A DNA stretch of 64,000 bases from Streptomyces sp. TN58 (GCF_001941845.1 NZ_CP018870.1:4222001-4286000); one strand, 5' to 3'. Counted from the stretch's first letter, positions 45,267 through 55,138 are shown. The notes: generated from the sequence alone by a model not told the origin. Numbers and translations are program-made.

Positions 45267-45279
45267 TTACCGGCGGTAA
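45267..45279. promoter_or_regulatory. Palindrome in the acyl-CoA ligase promoter
   Basis: TTACC, GGC, GGTAA: perfect 5-bp arms about 40 bp before the ligase start, in a locally AT-richer window. It may be a TetR/FadR-type site or hold the promoter; the regulator is not known. Confidence 0.45.
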
Positions 45280-45307
45280 CACTCGTGTGAGCCGAGGAGT
45301 GTGGGCC

Positions 45308-47173
45308 GTGGAAGCGGAGCCGAAGCTGGTGGAGCCCGTCCGGACCGTCGTCGACGGAGTGGTGCGCGAGGTGCGGGTACCCGCACTCGCCGCGACCCCC
45401 GCGCACGGCTCCCTCGGGGACATCCCCTTCGAGAACGCGGCGCAGGCACCGCACGAGGCCGTACTCGCCCGCAAGCAGGCCGACGGGACCTGGCGCGACG
45501 TCACGGCCGCCGAGTTCGCGGCCGAGGTCCTCGCCGTCGCCAGGGGCCTGATCGCCGAGGGACTGCGTGAAGGCGACCGGCTCGCCATCATGGCCCGTAC
45601 GACCTACGAATGGACCCTGCTCGACTTCGCCGGATGGGCCGCGGGGCTGGTCACCGTACCGATCTATCCCACCTCCTCTGCCCTCCAGGCACGCTGGATC
45701 ATCCACGATTCCGGCGCCGTGGCCTGCGCCGTCGAGGACACCGCACAGGCCCGCATCATCAGCGCCGAGCGGGGCAACCTGCCCTGGCTGACCCACCTCT
45801 GGGAGTTCGACACCGGCGCGATCGGCCGACTGGTGAAGGCGGGGGAACGCATCCCCGACGCCCTCGTGCACGCCCGGCGGGCCAACCGGACCCCGGACGC
45901 CGTCGCGACCCTCATCTACACCTCCGGCACCACCGGGCAGCCCAAGGGCTGTGTCATCACCCACGCCAACTTCTTCGCCGAGGTCGACAACTCCATCGAG
46001 CTGTTGCACCCCGTCTTCAAGTCCGCCAGCAAGGACCCCGCCTCGACCCTGCTGTTCCTCCCGCTCAGCCACGTCTTCGGCCGCATGGTCGCCGTCGGCT
46101 GCCTGCGGGCCCGCGTCAAGCTCGGACACGCGCCCAGCATCCGTACCGAAGACCTCCTCGCCGACCTCGCCGGCTTCCGCCCGACCTTCCTGCTCGCCAT
46201 CCCCTACGTCCTGGAGAAGGTCTACAACACCGCTCGCGCCACCGCCGAGAAGATGGGCCGCGCCTCCTCCTTCGACCGGGCCGCCCGCATCGCCCGCCGC
46301 ATCGGCGAGAGCGTCGAGGGCAAGGCCCCCGGGCCGGTGCTGCGCGCCGCCCGGGCCCTGTACGACCCGCTCGTCTACCGGCGCATCCGGGCGGCGCTCG
46401 GCGGCCGCGTCCGCTACGTCCTGAGCGGCGGATCACCTCTGGGGCGCAGACTCGCCGCCTTCTACACCGGCGCGGGCATCGAGGTCTTCGAGGGCTACGG
46501 CCTCACGGAGACGACCGGAGCCAGCACCGTCACCCCGCCGCAGCGCCCCCGCCTCGGCACCGTGGGCTGGCCGCTGCCCGGCACGGCGGTACGGATCGCA
46601 CCGGACGGGGAGGTGCTGCTGGGCGGGCGGCACGTCTTCGCGGGCTACTGGAACAGCGGGCAGGCGCTCCCGCACGGCAGCTGGCTGGCCACCGGCGACA
46701 TCGGGGAACTCGACGCCGACGGATACCTCACCATCACCGGCCGCAAGAAGGACCTGATCATCACCTCCGGCGGGAAGAACGTCGCCCCCGCGCCGCTGGA
46801 GGACTGGCTGCGGGCCCACCCGCTCGTCGGGCAGTGCATGGTGGTCGGCGACAACCGGCCGTACATCGCCGCGCTGATCACCCTGGAGCCGGACGGGCTG
46901 TGGCACTGGCGCCAGATGCGGAAGAAGCAGAACGTGCCGATGCGGGACCTCGTCCGGGACGAGGAACTGCTCGCCGACCTCCAGCGGGCCGTCGACGACG
47001 CGAACCGGCTGGTGTCGCGGGCCGAGTCGATCCGCCGGTTCGCCGTCCTGCCGGGCGACTTCACCGAGGCCCGCGGCCACCTGACCCCGTCGCTGAAACT
47101 CCGCCGCGCCGCGATCGCCCGCGACTACGCGGACCGCATAGACGAGCTGTACCGGGGCCCGCGGGAGGGCTGA
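45308..47173 (+). CDS. Long-chain fatty-acid:CoA ligase (AMP-forming)
   Basis: 621 aa. AMP-binding motifs complete: TLIYTSGTTGQPKGCVITHA, FEGYGLTETTGASTVTPPQR, SWLATGDIGELDADGYLTIT and GRKKDLIITSGGKNVAPAPL. The last has the hinge and the lysine region of the C-terminal domain. The family (FAA/ACSL type) activates long-chain fatty acids for degradation or lipid synthesis. GTG 45308 is chosen since GAGGAG is eight bases before it; GTG 45287 is an alternative. A TTACC-GGC-GGTAA palindrome lies about 40 bp upstream. Confidence 0.93.
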   Translation: MEAEPKLVEPVRTVVDGVVREVRVPALAATPAHGSLGDIPFENAAQAPHEAVLARKQADGTWRDVTAAEFAAEVLAVARGLIAEGLREGDRLAIMARTTYEWTLLDFAGWAAGLVTVPIYPTSSALQARWIIHDSGAVACAVEDTAQARIISAERGNLPWLTHLWEFDTGAIGRLVKAGERIPDALVHARRANRTPDAVATLIYTSGTTGQPKGCVITHANFFAEVDNSIELLHPVFKSASKDPASTLLFLPLSHVFGRMVAVGCLRARVKLGHAPSIRTEDLLADLAGFRPTFLLAIPYVLEKVYNTARATAEKMGRASSFDRAARIARRIGESVEGKAPGPVLRAARALYDPLVYRRIRAALGGRVRYVLSGGSPLGRRLAAFYTGAGIEVFEGYGLTETTGASTVTPPQRPRLGTVGWPLPGTAVRIAPDGEVLLGGRHVFAGYWNSGQALPHGSWLATGDIGELDADGYLTITGRKKDLIITSGGKNVAPAPLEDWLRAHPLVGQCMVVGDNRPYIAALITLEPDGLWHWRQMRKKQNVPMRDLVRDEELLADLQRAVDDANRLVSRAESIRRFAVLPGDFTEARGHLTPSLKLRRAAIARDYADRIDELYRGPREG

Positions 47174-47207
47174 GGCTGCCGGACCGGCCCCGGGCGGCAG
47201 GCACGTG

Positions 47208-47375
47208 TCAGGGCCGCACAGGGCGCTCGGGTGCACCCCGGGTGGCGGGCCGCATGGGAACGAGCGCGCCGGTGGTGGCGCGCCTCCTGGAGTCGCCGAT
47301 CGCGGCGGGCGCCACACGCAGGGCTCCGACGGCGATGGCGGCCTTGAGCAGGGCGAGACGGTGGATGCTGGCCAT
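47208..47375 (-). CDS. 55-aa peptide with hydrophobic N-terminus
   Basis: Small gene: ATG 47375 preceded by GAGGAG and six bases, an excellent ribosome site. The product is MASIHRLALLKAAIAVGALR then VAPAAIGDSRRRATTGALVP; the hydrophobic stretch (7-24) looks like a signal or membrane segment, followed by a basic Pro-rich tail. No family is recognised. Convergent with the acyl-CoA ligase and at the edge of the giant inverted repeat. Confidence 0.6.
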   Translation of the reverse strand: MASIHRLALLKAAIAVGALRVAPAAIGDSRRRATTGALVPMRPATRGAPERPVRP

Positions 47376-47570
47376 GACGTACTCCTCGGGCTGCGGGTGA
47401 GCGGTGCCTCCGGCCGGCCGCCGCTCTGAAGGGGCCGGACCTCGTACGACCATTGCGCCCCGCCGCCCCCGCATCGTCACGCCCCGGCATGTCGTGTCTT
47501 GACAGCGCGAGCACGGCGTGCGGGCGGGGCGGGCGGGGGCTTCGGAGGGCCGGTCGCGGGGGCGGGGGTG

Positions 47571-48779
47571 GGAGGCGCGGCGGCGGCTTCGGGGGGCGGG
47601 ATCCACTCGGGCGGGTTCGGAGATGTCCTGGGGGTTTCCCGGCAGTCCCATCGTCTCTCCGCGTCGGGCCGGCCCGTCAAGGGCGCTCCCTTCGGTCGCG
47701 TCGCTATGCGAGGGCCTTCGGCCCCCCTTGACCGACCGTCCCGCCACGGAAATCCGAAAGACTGCCGGGAAGCCCCCAGAGGAACGGGCCGGGTGTCCAG
47801 GACCGAGACGGGCCGTTGGCGCCGCGCAGCGGGAGCCAGGTACGCCCCAAATCGCTACGCGCTCCTGCCAGGCGGCGTCAGCGAGCCTCTTGGGCTGGTC
47901 ATAAGCCGCCCCAGATCGCTACGCGCTCCTCGATCACGCGTCCGCAAGCCTCTCGGGCTGGACATAGGCCGCCATCGATCGCTACGCGCTCCTCGACGAC
48001 CGCGTCCGCCCCTCGTTCGGGGCCGGGAAGGGCCAAGTCGAGGGCCAGGAAGGAGATCCATCGGCCCAGCCGAACTCAACCCCCGTCAAGCCCACGACGA
48101 GATCCCACCCGTCGGTACAGACGGGGGTAATTGGGGCGAATTGACGATTTCTGGGGTACGCACTCGCCCAGACCTGGATTGGCATCGGCTCGGCCGTCTT
48201 TTCCCTCTCCTGGGCTGCTCAGTCGGTAGGCGCGAGGTTGCCGACCGAGGTGGTGAACTCACGCCCGGATGGGCCCCGGACATAGGCCAACTCCACCCAG
48301 TACTCGGCGCCGGGCGGTCTGCGTCCAGCCCAAGAGGCTGGCAGACGCGTGATCGAGGAGCGCGTAGCGATCGCCGGCGGCCCATCTCCAGCCCGAGAGG
48401 CTCGCAGACGCCGTCTCGCAGGAGCGCGTAGCGATTGGTGGCGGCTTATGACCAGCCCAAGAGACGGGGGGACGCCATCGGGCAGGAGCGCGTAGCGATT
48501 TGGGGCGCTCCTGGTTCCGGGCGCGCGGCGACGACCGCCCTGGGTGTCTCTTGATGGCCGGCCCGTTCCTCTGGGGGCTTCCCGGCAGTCTTTCGGATTT
48601 CCGTGGCGGGACGGTCGGTCAAGGGGGGCCGAAGGCCCTCACGAAGTGACGCGACCAACGGGAGCGCCCTTGACGGGCCGGCCCGACGCGGAGAGACGAT
48701 GGGACTGACGGGAAACCCCCAGGACATCTCCGACCCCGCCCGCGTGGATCCCGCCCCCCGAAGCCACCGCCGCGCCTCC
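47571..48779. repeat. 1.2-kb gene-free inverted-repeat element
   Basis: Left arm about 47571-47993 and right arm about 48356-48779 are inverted copies with high identity over 423-424 bp, around a 362-bp centre. Each arm has an outer part with internal inverted pairing (GGGGGTTTCCCGGCAGTC against GACTGCCGGGAAGCCCCC, and GTCAAGGG against CCCTTGAC) and an inner part of three 63-64-bp tandem units sharing ATCGCTACGCGCTCCT. Left units start at 47851, 47915, 47978; right units (reverse) at 48356, 48420, 48484. No open frame in it looks like a gene: those present follow the repeat symmetry on both strands. No transposase is seen. Confidence 0.85.
47994..48355. other. Central spacer of the inverted-repeat element
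   Basis: About 360 bp, lower in GC around 48120-48210 (GGGGTAATTGGGGCGAATTG). No convincing gene. Weak repeat remnants near 48326-48345 (TCCAGCCCAAGAGGCTGG) suggest that a fourth degenerate unit once existed on the right side. Confidence 0.5.
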
Positions 48780-48797
48780 TGACCCCGCCCGCTGCGG

Positions 48798-49394
48798 TCA
48801 GCCCTGGCGGGACGGGCGGTATGTGCAGACGTGGACGCCCCTCGGGCTGATGGTCGTGGCGGTCAGTTCGAGGGTGTGCAGGCCGCCGTCCTCCGGGAAG
48901 ATGGACTTTCCGCCGCCCAGCAGCACCGGCATGATCATGAGCCGGAGTTCGTCGACGAGGCCCTCGCTCAGCAGGGTCCGTACGAGGGTCGGGCTGCCCA
49001 TGACCACCAGGTCGCCGCCCGCGCCGTCGCGCAGCTCGCGCACGCGGGCGATCGCCTTGGCGCCGTCGATGCGCGTGGTGTTGCTCCAGGTCAGTTCGTC
49101 GTCGCCGAGGGTGTCGGACACGACGTACTTCGGGAGGGCGTTCATGCGGTCCGCGAAGGGGTCGCCGGCCCGCTCGGGCCAGGCCGCGGCCATGTTCTGC
49201 CAGGTGCGGCGCCCGAAGAGCAGCGCCTCGGCCTTCTCCAGGGCCTCGGTGAAGGAGCCGCCGACGACCTCCGGGTCGAAGAAGGGCTGCGACCAGCCGC
49301 CGTGGGCGAAGGCGCCGTCGTTGTCCTCGCCCTGACCGCCCGGGGCCTGCACGACGCCGTCGAGGCTGATGAAATCGGTGATGACGATGCGCAT
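48798..49394 (-). CDS. RibD C-terminal/dihydrofolate-reductase-like protein
   Basis: 198 aa. Starts MRIVITDFISLDGVVQAPGG, followed by LLFGRRTWQNMAAAWPERAG, YVVSDTLGDDELTWSNTTRI, DLVVMGSPTLVRTLLSEGLV and LRLMIMPVLLGGGKSIFP, the stock pattern of the DHFR-like reductase family. NADPH-dependent reduction of an unknown substrate is expected; it is not the main folate DHFR. Start fixed by GAGGA eight bases upstream. Confidence 0.92.
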   Translation of the reverse strand: MRIVITDFISLDGVVQAPGGQGEDNDGAFAHGGWSQPFFDPEVVGGSFTEALEKAEALLFGRRTWQNMAAAWPERAGDPFADRMNALPKYVVSDTLGDDELTWSNTTRIDGAKAIARVRELRDGAGGDLVVMGSPTLVRTLLSEGLVDELRLMIMPVLLGGGKSIFPEDGGLHTLELTATTISPRGVHVCTYRPSRQG

Positions 49395-49801
49395 GGGGTC
49401 GTTCCTCTTCCGTCCGGGTCCGTGGGTACGCAACCAAGACCGGCGGGCGCTGCGGAACGCATCGGTCTTCGCGGCGCTTTCCGAGTGATGTGGGTCACAT
49501 CGTCGTGGGTGGGTCGCGTGGGGCGCGCGGGGCCGTTTCCGAGCGCCGTGGGGGTGTAGGCGTGCTTCGGCCGCTCCGGTGGATGGGTCTGGCTGGAAAC
49601 CGGTTGTCATCAGGCCATTTCGGGCGGAGAGTTGACAGCGTTGTCCGTTCTGTCGTCAGCCCCCGGTGAAGGCGAGACGAATGGTGCGTCACATCTGCCG
49701 GGCGCACGGCGAGTCGGGTCGGAATACCTGATAGACAGTGGATATTCACGGTCGCTCCGGCCGTATACATCTGAACGGCTCCTTGGGGGGATTGCCGCAC
49801 T
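49395..49801. promoter_or_regulatory. Divergent promoter region with TGTG-type palindrome
   Basis: 407 bp between divergent genes. GATGTG, GGT, CACATC (49487-49501) is a perfect 6-bp-arm palindrome of CRP/FNR-like look, but the spacing differs from the usual Crp site. A second TCACATC occurs at about 49688. A lower-GC area (49720-49780) probably contains the transglycosylase promoter. No gene seen. Confidence 0.45.
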
Positions 49802-51493
49802 GTGAAGCCGCTTCACCGCCACCTCGTCAACACCTCGCGCAAGGTCCTGTGTACGGCCGCGCTCGCGGCCAGCCTGACCACTGCCGCGGTCGTGTCCACT
49901 CCGTCGACCGCGGACGCGGGAGAGTCCGAACCGACCCCGGACAGTCCGCAGGCCACCGACCGCGGTGACGCCCGGCTGGACCTGCCGGACATCGTCGCCG
50001 ACCCGCCGCCCGCCGCGGGCACGGGTACGGGCACGCAGGAGGGCGCGAGCGGGATACCCGCGACCGCCCTCGACGCCTACAACCGTGCCGAGGTGGCCGT
50101 GGCGGCCGCGCTCCCCAACTGCAAGCTGCCCTGGCAGCTGCTCGCGGGCATCGGCCGGGTCGAGTCCGTCCACGCCTCCGGCTACGGACTCAAGACCGAC
50201 GGCTACACCGAGAAGCCGATCCGCGGCCCGCGCCTCGACGGCAACGGCTTCGCCGAGATCCGCGACACCGACCGGGGCGAGTACGACGGGGACGTGGTCT
50301 ACGACCGTGCCGTCGGCCCCATGCAGTTCATCCCCTCGACCTGGGCCACCTGGGGCGCCGACGGCAACGGCGACGCCAAGCGGGACCCCAACAACATCTA
50401 CGACGCCGCGCTCGGCGCCGGCCTCTACCTGTGCGGGGGAGACCGGAACCTGTCCGTGGCCGCCCAGCTCGACAGGGCGATCCTCAGCTACAACAACTCC
50501 CGCGAGTACGTGAACACCGTGCTCGGCTACATGCGCCAGTACCAGCAGGGCGCCACCGAGGTGACCAACCCGCCCGTCGGGGACTACCCGCCGGCGCAGC
50601 CGGGCACCCTGCCCACGCCCCGCCCGCAGAACCCGGTCACGCCGACGCCGGCCCCCAAGCCGACGCCGACGCCCACCCCCAAGCCGACGCCCACCCCGAC
50701 ACCCACGCCCACCCCGACACCCACGCCCACCCCGACCCCGACTCCGACCCCGGAGAAGCCGGCCCCGCACCTGGCCGAGCTGACGGTGCTCGACGGTCCC
50801 GGCCTCGCCGCCGAGGCGGGCACGGCCTTCACCACCGTCCCGCGGGTCAAGCTGCTCCTCAGCGACGGCAAGCCCGCCGCGGGCCGGGAAGTGATCTTCG
50901 CGGTCGAGGAGGACGCCACCGGCACCCTCTTCGGCACGGCGAAGTCCCTGGTGGTCAAGACCGGCGCCGACGGCATCGCCGCCGCGCCCGGCCTGAAGGC
51001 CGGCGCCACGGCGGGCACCTTCACCCTGCGCGCCTCGGCCTACGACACCACGAGCCGGCTCATCGTGAACTTCACGGGCAAGGTCACGGCTCCGGCCGCC
51101 GACCTGCTCGCCCGCCCGGACGGCTCGAAGCCGCCGACGGCGGTCGCCGGCAAGAGCATCAAGGGCATCGAGGTCCGCGCCACCGCCAAGGGCAAGGCCG
51201 TCGCGGTGTCCGGTGTCCTCGCGGGCTTCGGCCAGGAGAAGGACGGCAAGTGGGTGCCGGCCGACCCGGCGACCGCGAAGGGCCCGTACTTCAAGGACGA
51301 GGCCGGCGAGAAGGTCTTCGGCCTCACCCTGCCGGACACCGCCGCCGACGGCCGGATCGTCCTGCCGGAGCTCTTCACGGACGCGGACCTCGCCCCGGGC
51401 ACCTACCAGCTCCGCCTGGTCACCCCGGAGGACGTGACCCTGGTCATCGACATCGAGATCACGGCCCCGGCGCCGGCCGCCACCCCGAAGTAA
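49802..51493 (+). CDS. Secreted lytic transglycosylase with PT-rich linker and Ig-like C-terminus
   Basis: 563 aa, GTG start. Sec signal peptide (about 1-40, ending STADAG). Transglycosylase domain about 88-240: catalytic Glu in LLAGIGRVESVHASGYGL, then VGPMQFIPSTWATWGADGNG and AILSYNNSREYVNTVLGYM. A (PTPTP)n linker runs at about 275-320, coded by near-identical short repeats (50640-50755). The C-terminal 240 residues look like two Ig/Big-type domains (LTVLDGPGLAAEAGTAFTTV; VAGKSIKGIEVRATAKGKAV). Probably remodels peptidoglycan at the cell surface. Two hairpins follow the stop. Confidence 0.92.
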   Translation: MKPLHRHLVNTSRKVLCTAALAASLTTAAVVSTPSTADAGESEPTPDSPQATDRGDARLDLPDIVADPPPAAGTGTGTQEGASGIPATALDAYNRAEVAVAAALPNCKLPWQLLAGIGRVESVHASGYGLKTDGYTEKPIRGPRLDGNGFAEIRDTDRGEYDGDVVYDRAVGPMQFIPSTWATWGADGNGDAKRDPNNIYDAALGAGLYLCGGDRNLSVAAQLDRAILSYNNSREYVNTVLGYMRQYQQGATEVTNPPVGDYPPAQPGTLPTPRPQNPVTPTPAPKPTPTPTPKPTPTPTPTPTPTPTPTPTPTPTPEKPAPHLAELTVLDGPGLAAEAGTAFTTVPRVKLLLSDGKPAAGREVIFAVEEDATGTLFGTAKSLVVKTGADGIAAAPGLKAGATAGTFTLRASAYDTTSRLIVNFTGKVTAPAADLLARPDGSKPPTAVAGKSIKGIEVRATAKGKAVAVSGVLAGFGQEKDGKWVPADPATAKGPYFKDEAGEKVFGLTLPDTAADGRIVLPELFTDADLAPGTYQLRLVTPEDVTLVIDIEITAPAPAATPK

Positions 51494-51505
51494 CCGCTCC
51501 ACACC

Positions 51506-51543
51506 CCTCGGGCCCGCACCGTCCACACGGTGCGGGCCCGAGG
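51506..51543 (+). terminator. Terminator after the transglycosylase gene
   Basis: Perfect 17-bp stem: CCTCGGGCCCGCACCGT (51506-51522), loop CCAC, right arm 51527-51543. Thirteen bases after the stop codon. Confidence 0.85.
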
Positions 51544-51577
51544 CCGCCTACGCCCCGCCCCGGGGACGGGGAAAGGC

Positions 51578-51620
51578 AGGAGCCCTGCCGCTCTGCTCGC
51601 GCAGAGGGGACAGGGCTCCT
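51578..51620. terminator. Second nested hairpin, terminator for the cold-shock gene side
   Basis: Outer arms AGGAGCCCTG (51578-51587) and CAGGGCTCCT (51611-51620); inner stem CTCTGC-TCGC-GCAGAG. It sits 44 bp after the cold-shock stop on the minus strand and also follows the transglycosylase on the plus strand. Confidence 0.7.
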
Positions 51621-51663
51621 TGGGTACTGCTTTTCCAACCCGCGATGAGGTTGGCCCTGGCGA

Positions 51664-51867
51664 CTAGGCCGGGGTGACGTTCTCCGCCTGCGGGCCCTTC
51701 GGACCCTGCGTGACGTCGAAGTTGACCTGCTGGTTCTCCTCAAGGGAGCGGAAGCCAGAGGCGTTGATCGCGGAGTAGTGGACGAAGACATCCGGGCCGC
51801 CGCCGTCCTGGGCGATGAAGCCGAAGCCCTTTTCAGCGTTGAACCACTTCACGGTTCCGGTAGCCAT
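51664..51867 (-). CDS. Cold-shock protein (CspA family)
   Basis: 67 aa. Full single [23 protein letters not shown] with the RNP1 core, then [23 protein letters not shown]2 (VFVHY) is intact. Binds single-stranded nucleic acids as an RNA chaperone. AGGAGGG gives a strong ribosome site. The gene follows a long AT-richer leader (51868-52005) on the minus strand, as usual for cold-shock mRNAs. Confidence 0.96.
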   Translation of the reverse strand: MATGTVKWFNAEKGFGFIAQDGGGPDVFVHYSAINASGFRSLEENQQVNFDVTQGPKGPQAENVTPA

Positions 51868-52968
<1,101 letters not shown>

Positions 52969-53145
52969 CCGGGTTTACCGCCGGGTAGATCCAAAGCGCC
53001 CGGCAGGTGAATGCCCGGTTTCCCGGGAATTCCCGCCCTTTCCGCATTTCTCCGCGCCGGACCGGGGAAATGCATACGGGGGGCCGGGGCCCTCGTGGCC
53101 GTCCCGCACGCCCCGAGGCGGACCAGGGCCTTCCCCGTCACCCCC

Positions 53146-53219
53146 AAGGGCTGTCCCGTAATCCCTGGCGGATCAGCGTGCGGCGCCGCGCGCCCGCCGG
53201 GGACTACGGGACAGCCCTT
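53146..53219. mobile_element. 74-bp MITE-like element with 15-bp terminal inverted repeats
   Basis: Ends AAGGGCTGTCCCGTA and TACGGGACAGCCCTT are perfect 15-bp inverted repeats around 44 bp of unrelated GC-rich sequence. The terminal sequence resembles inverted repeats I associate with IS5-type elements of Streptomyces, which is memory and not a search. No transposase is present, so this would be a non-autonomous remnant. It lies in the 311-bp gap between mqnA and the kinase gene; the rest of that gap shows nothing else recognisable. Confidence 0.7.
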
Positions 53220-53279
53220 AGGCTGCTGCCCGGCCGGGTGCCACAAGGTTCCCGGGATCACGGGGAATTGGGGGGCGCG

Positions 53280-55061
53280 ATGCATCCGCTGGAAGCCGGC
53301 GAGCCGCGGGCCATCGGCGCGTACCGGCTGCTCGGCCGGCTCGGCGCCGGCGGCATGGGCCGGGTCTACCTCGGACGCAGCGCGGGCGGCCGGACCGTCG
53401 CCGTCAAGATCGTGCACCCGCACTTCGCCTCCGACGAGGAGTTCCGGGCCCGGTTCCGCCGCGAGGTCGAGGCGGCCCGGCGCGTGGGCGGCGAGTGGAC
53501 CGCGCCCGTCCTGGACGCCGACCCGGACGCCGCGGTCCCGTGGGTGGCCACCGGCTATGTGGCGGGCCCCTCCCTGGCTCGTGCCCTCGCCTCCCACGGG
53601 CCGCTCCCCGAGGCGTCGGTACGTGCCGTCGGCGCGGGCCTGGCACGGGCCCTGGTGGCCGTGCACGGGCTCGGCCTGGTCCACCGGGACGTGAAGCCGT
53701 CGAACGTGATGCTCACCCTCGACGGCCCCCGGCTGATCGACTTCGGGATCGCGCGGGCCACGGACGGCACCGCCTCCCTCACCTCCACCGGCGTCTCCAT
53801 CGGCTCGCCCGGCTACATGTCGCCCGAGCAGATCCTCGGCAAGGGGATCACCGGCGCCGCCGACGTGTTCTCGCTCGGCGCCGTCATGGCCTTCGCGGCC
53901 ACCGGCCGGCCGCCCTTCACCGGGGACAACTCCGCCACCCTCCTCTACAAGGTGGTCCACGAGCCGCCCGAACTCGACGGGCTCCCGGCCGGGGAACTGC
54001 GCGACCTCGTCGCGGCCTGCCTGGCCAAGAAGGCCGCCGACCGGCCCGCGCCCGAGGCCGTCGCCGACGCCCTCGGCGGGGCGCTCGGCGCCCCCGGCTG
54101 GCTCCCCGCGCCCCTGGTCGAGGAGGCCAGCCGGGCCGCGGTGGCCCTGCTGGACCTGGACGCCGAGCCCGCCGACGACGGCCCGGACGCGGGACCGGCT
54201 CCGGCCGGGGCGGGCGTGGCCGCCGCTGCGGAGGCCGCCTCGGGGCCGGTCCCGTTCACCGCGGGGTCCTACGGCCCCGCCGGCGGCGGCTTCGGGGCGC
54301 CGGACCCCTCGTACGGCAGCCAGGGCGCGGGCTCCGCGTACGCCGCCCATGCCGCGGGCCCCTACGGCAGTCCCCCCGCGACCGCGGGCGCGGCCCCCGG
54401 AGCCGGCGGCGCCGTGCCGCAGCAGCGGACCGCGGCCGACCCGGCCGACGGGCGGCAGGTCACCGTCCGTGCCGCGGGGCGCCGGTTCAGCTGCACCGTC
54501 GTCCTCGCCGCGGCGGCCGCCCTCGCGGTGCTGTCCGGCGGGATCTACTTCCTGGACCTGCTCCCGGGCCGCGGCGGCCAGCGGGACCTGGCCGACGGCA
54601 GTGCGCGGCCCTCCGCCTCCTCGCCCGCCCCGGGCGGCCCGGCGCCGTCGGCCGGGGCCACCGGCGGCGGCGCCGCGACGCCGTCGCCGTCCGGAAGCCG
54701 TACCGACGTCCCCAAGGAACTCGTCGGCACGTGGAAGGGCACGGTCACCACCGCCCGCGCCGGGCTCTCCACCGAGTTCGAGATCACCATCAAGGCCGGC
54801 AAGGTCGGTGAGGTCGTGGGCCGGGACAAGTCGATCCTCCCGTTCTTCGGGACCGACTGCAGCGGGGACTGGAAGCTGGCCTCCGCCACCGACCGCTCCC
54901 TCGTCCTGGACACCTCCGGCGGCCCCAACCCCGCCCCCGGCGTGTGCTCCAACGGGTCCGCCGACGAGCGCTTCACCCTCAACCCCAACGGAACGCTCCA
55001 CTACAAGTCGGGCGACGCCCCGGCCGGAAACCCCGAAGGAGACCTCACCCGCAGCCCCTGA
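53280..55061 (+). CDS. Membrane serine/threonine protein kinase with small extracellular domain
   Basis: 593 aa. Hanks-type kinase domain about 15-275: glycine loop LGRLGAGGMGRVYLGRS, VAVKIV lysine, HRDVKPSNVML catalytic loop, LIDFGIARA and GSPGYMSPEQ; all catalytic residues are present. A Pro/Ala/Gly linker (about 290-395), one membrane span (about 402-425) and a linker lead to a roughly 110-residue extracytoplasmic beta domain (GTWKGTVTTARAGLSTEFEI; FGTDCSGDWKLASATDRSLV) with two Cys and no PASTA repeats. Ligand unknown. ATG 53280 follows GGGGGG. Confidence 0.93.
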   Translation: MHPLEAGEPRAIGAYRLLGRLGAGGMGRVYLGRSAGGRTVAVKIVHPHFASDEEFRARFRREVEAARRVGGEWTAPVLDADPDAAVPWVATGYVAGPSLARALASHGPLPEASVRAVGAGLARALVAVHGLGLVHRDVKPSNVMLTLDGPRLIDFGIARATDGTASLTSTGVSIGSPGYMSPEQILGKGITGAADVFSLGAVMAFAATGRPPFTGDNSATLLYKVVHEPPELDGLPAGELRDLVAACLAKKAADRPAPEAVADALGGALGAPGWLPAPLVEEASRAAVALLDLDAEPADDGPDAGPAPAGAGVAAAAEAASGPVPFTAGSYGPAGGGFGAPDPSYGSQGAGSAYAAHAAGPYGSPPATAGAAPGAGGAVPQQRTAADPADGRQVTVRAAGRRFSCTVVLAAAAALAVLSGGIYFLDLLPGRGGQRDLADGSARPSASSPAPGGPAPSAGATGGGAATPSPSGSRTDVPKELVGTWKGTVTTARAGLSTEFEITIKAGKVGEVVGRDKSILPFFGTDCSGDWKLASATDRSLVLDTSGGPNPAPGVCSNGSADERFTLNPNGTLHYKSGDAPAGNPEGDLTRSP

Positions 55062-55138
55062 AAACCCCCGCCAGGGGCTGGCGTAGGCTGGATCGGTCCG
55101 GACCTTGACACAGACACACCGCCGAAAGGTGACTCCCG

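Noticed and set aside
47499..48431. 310-aa and other open frames within the inverted-repeat element
   Set aside because: They occur symmetrically on both strands, follow repeat units (RSLRAPRSRV-type text), and have no ribosome sites or domains.
47851..48499. CRISPR array
   Set aside because: The repeats are in inverted groups of three, spacers between cores are themselves similar, and no cas genes are nearby.
49487..49501. Crp-binding site
   Set aside because: The palindrome has TGTG/CACA ends but the central spacing does not fit the usual Crp site; kept only as an unassigned palindrome.
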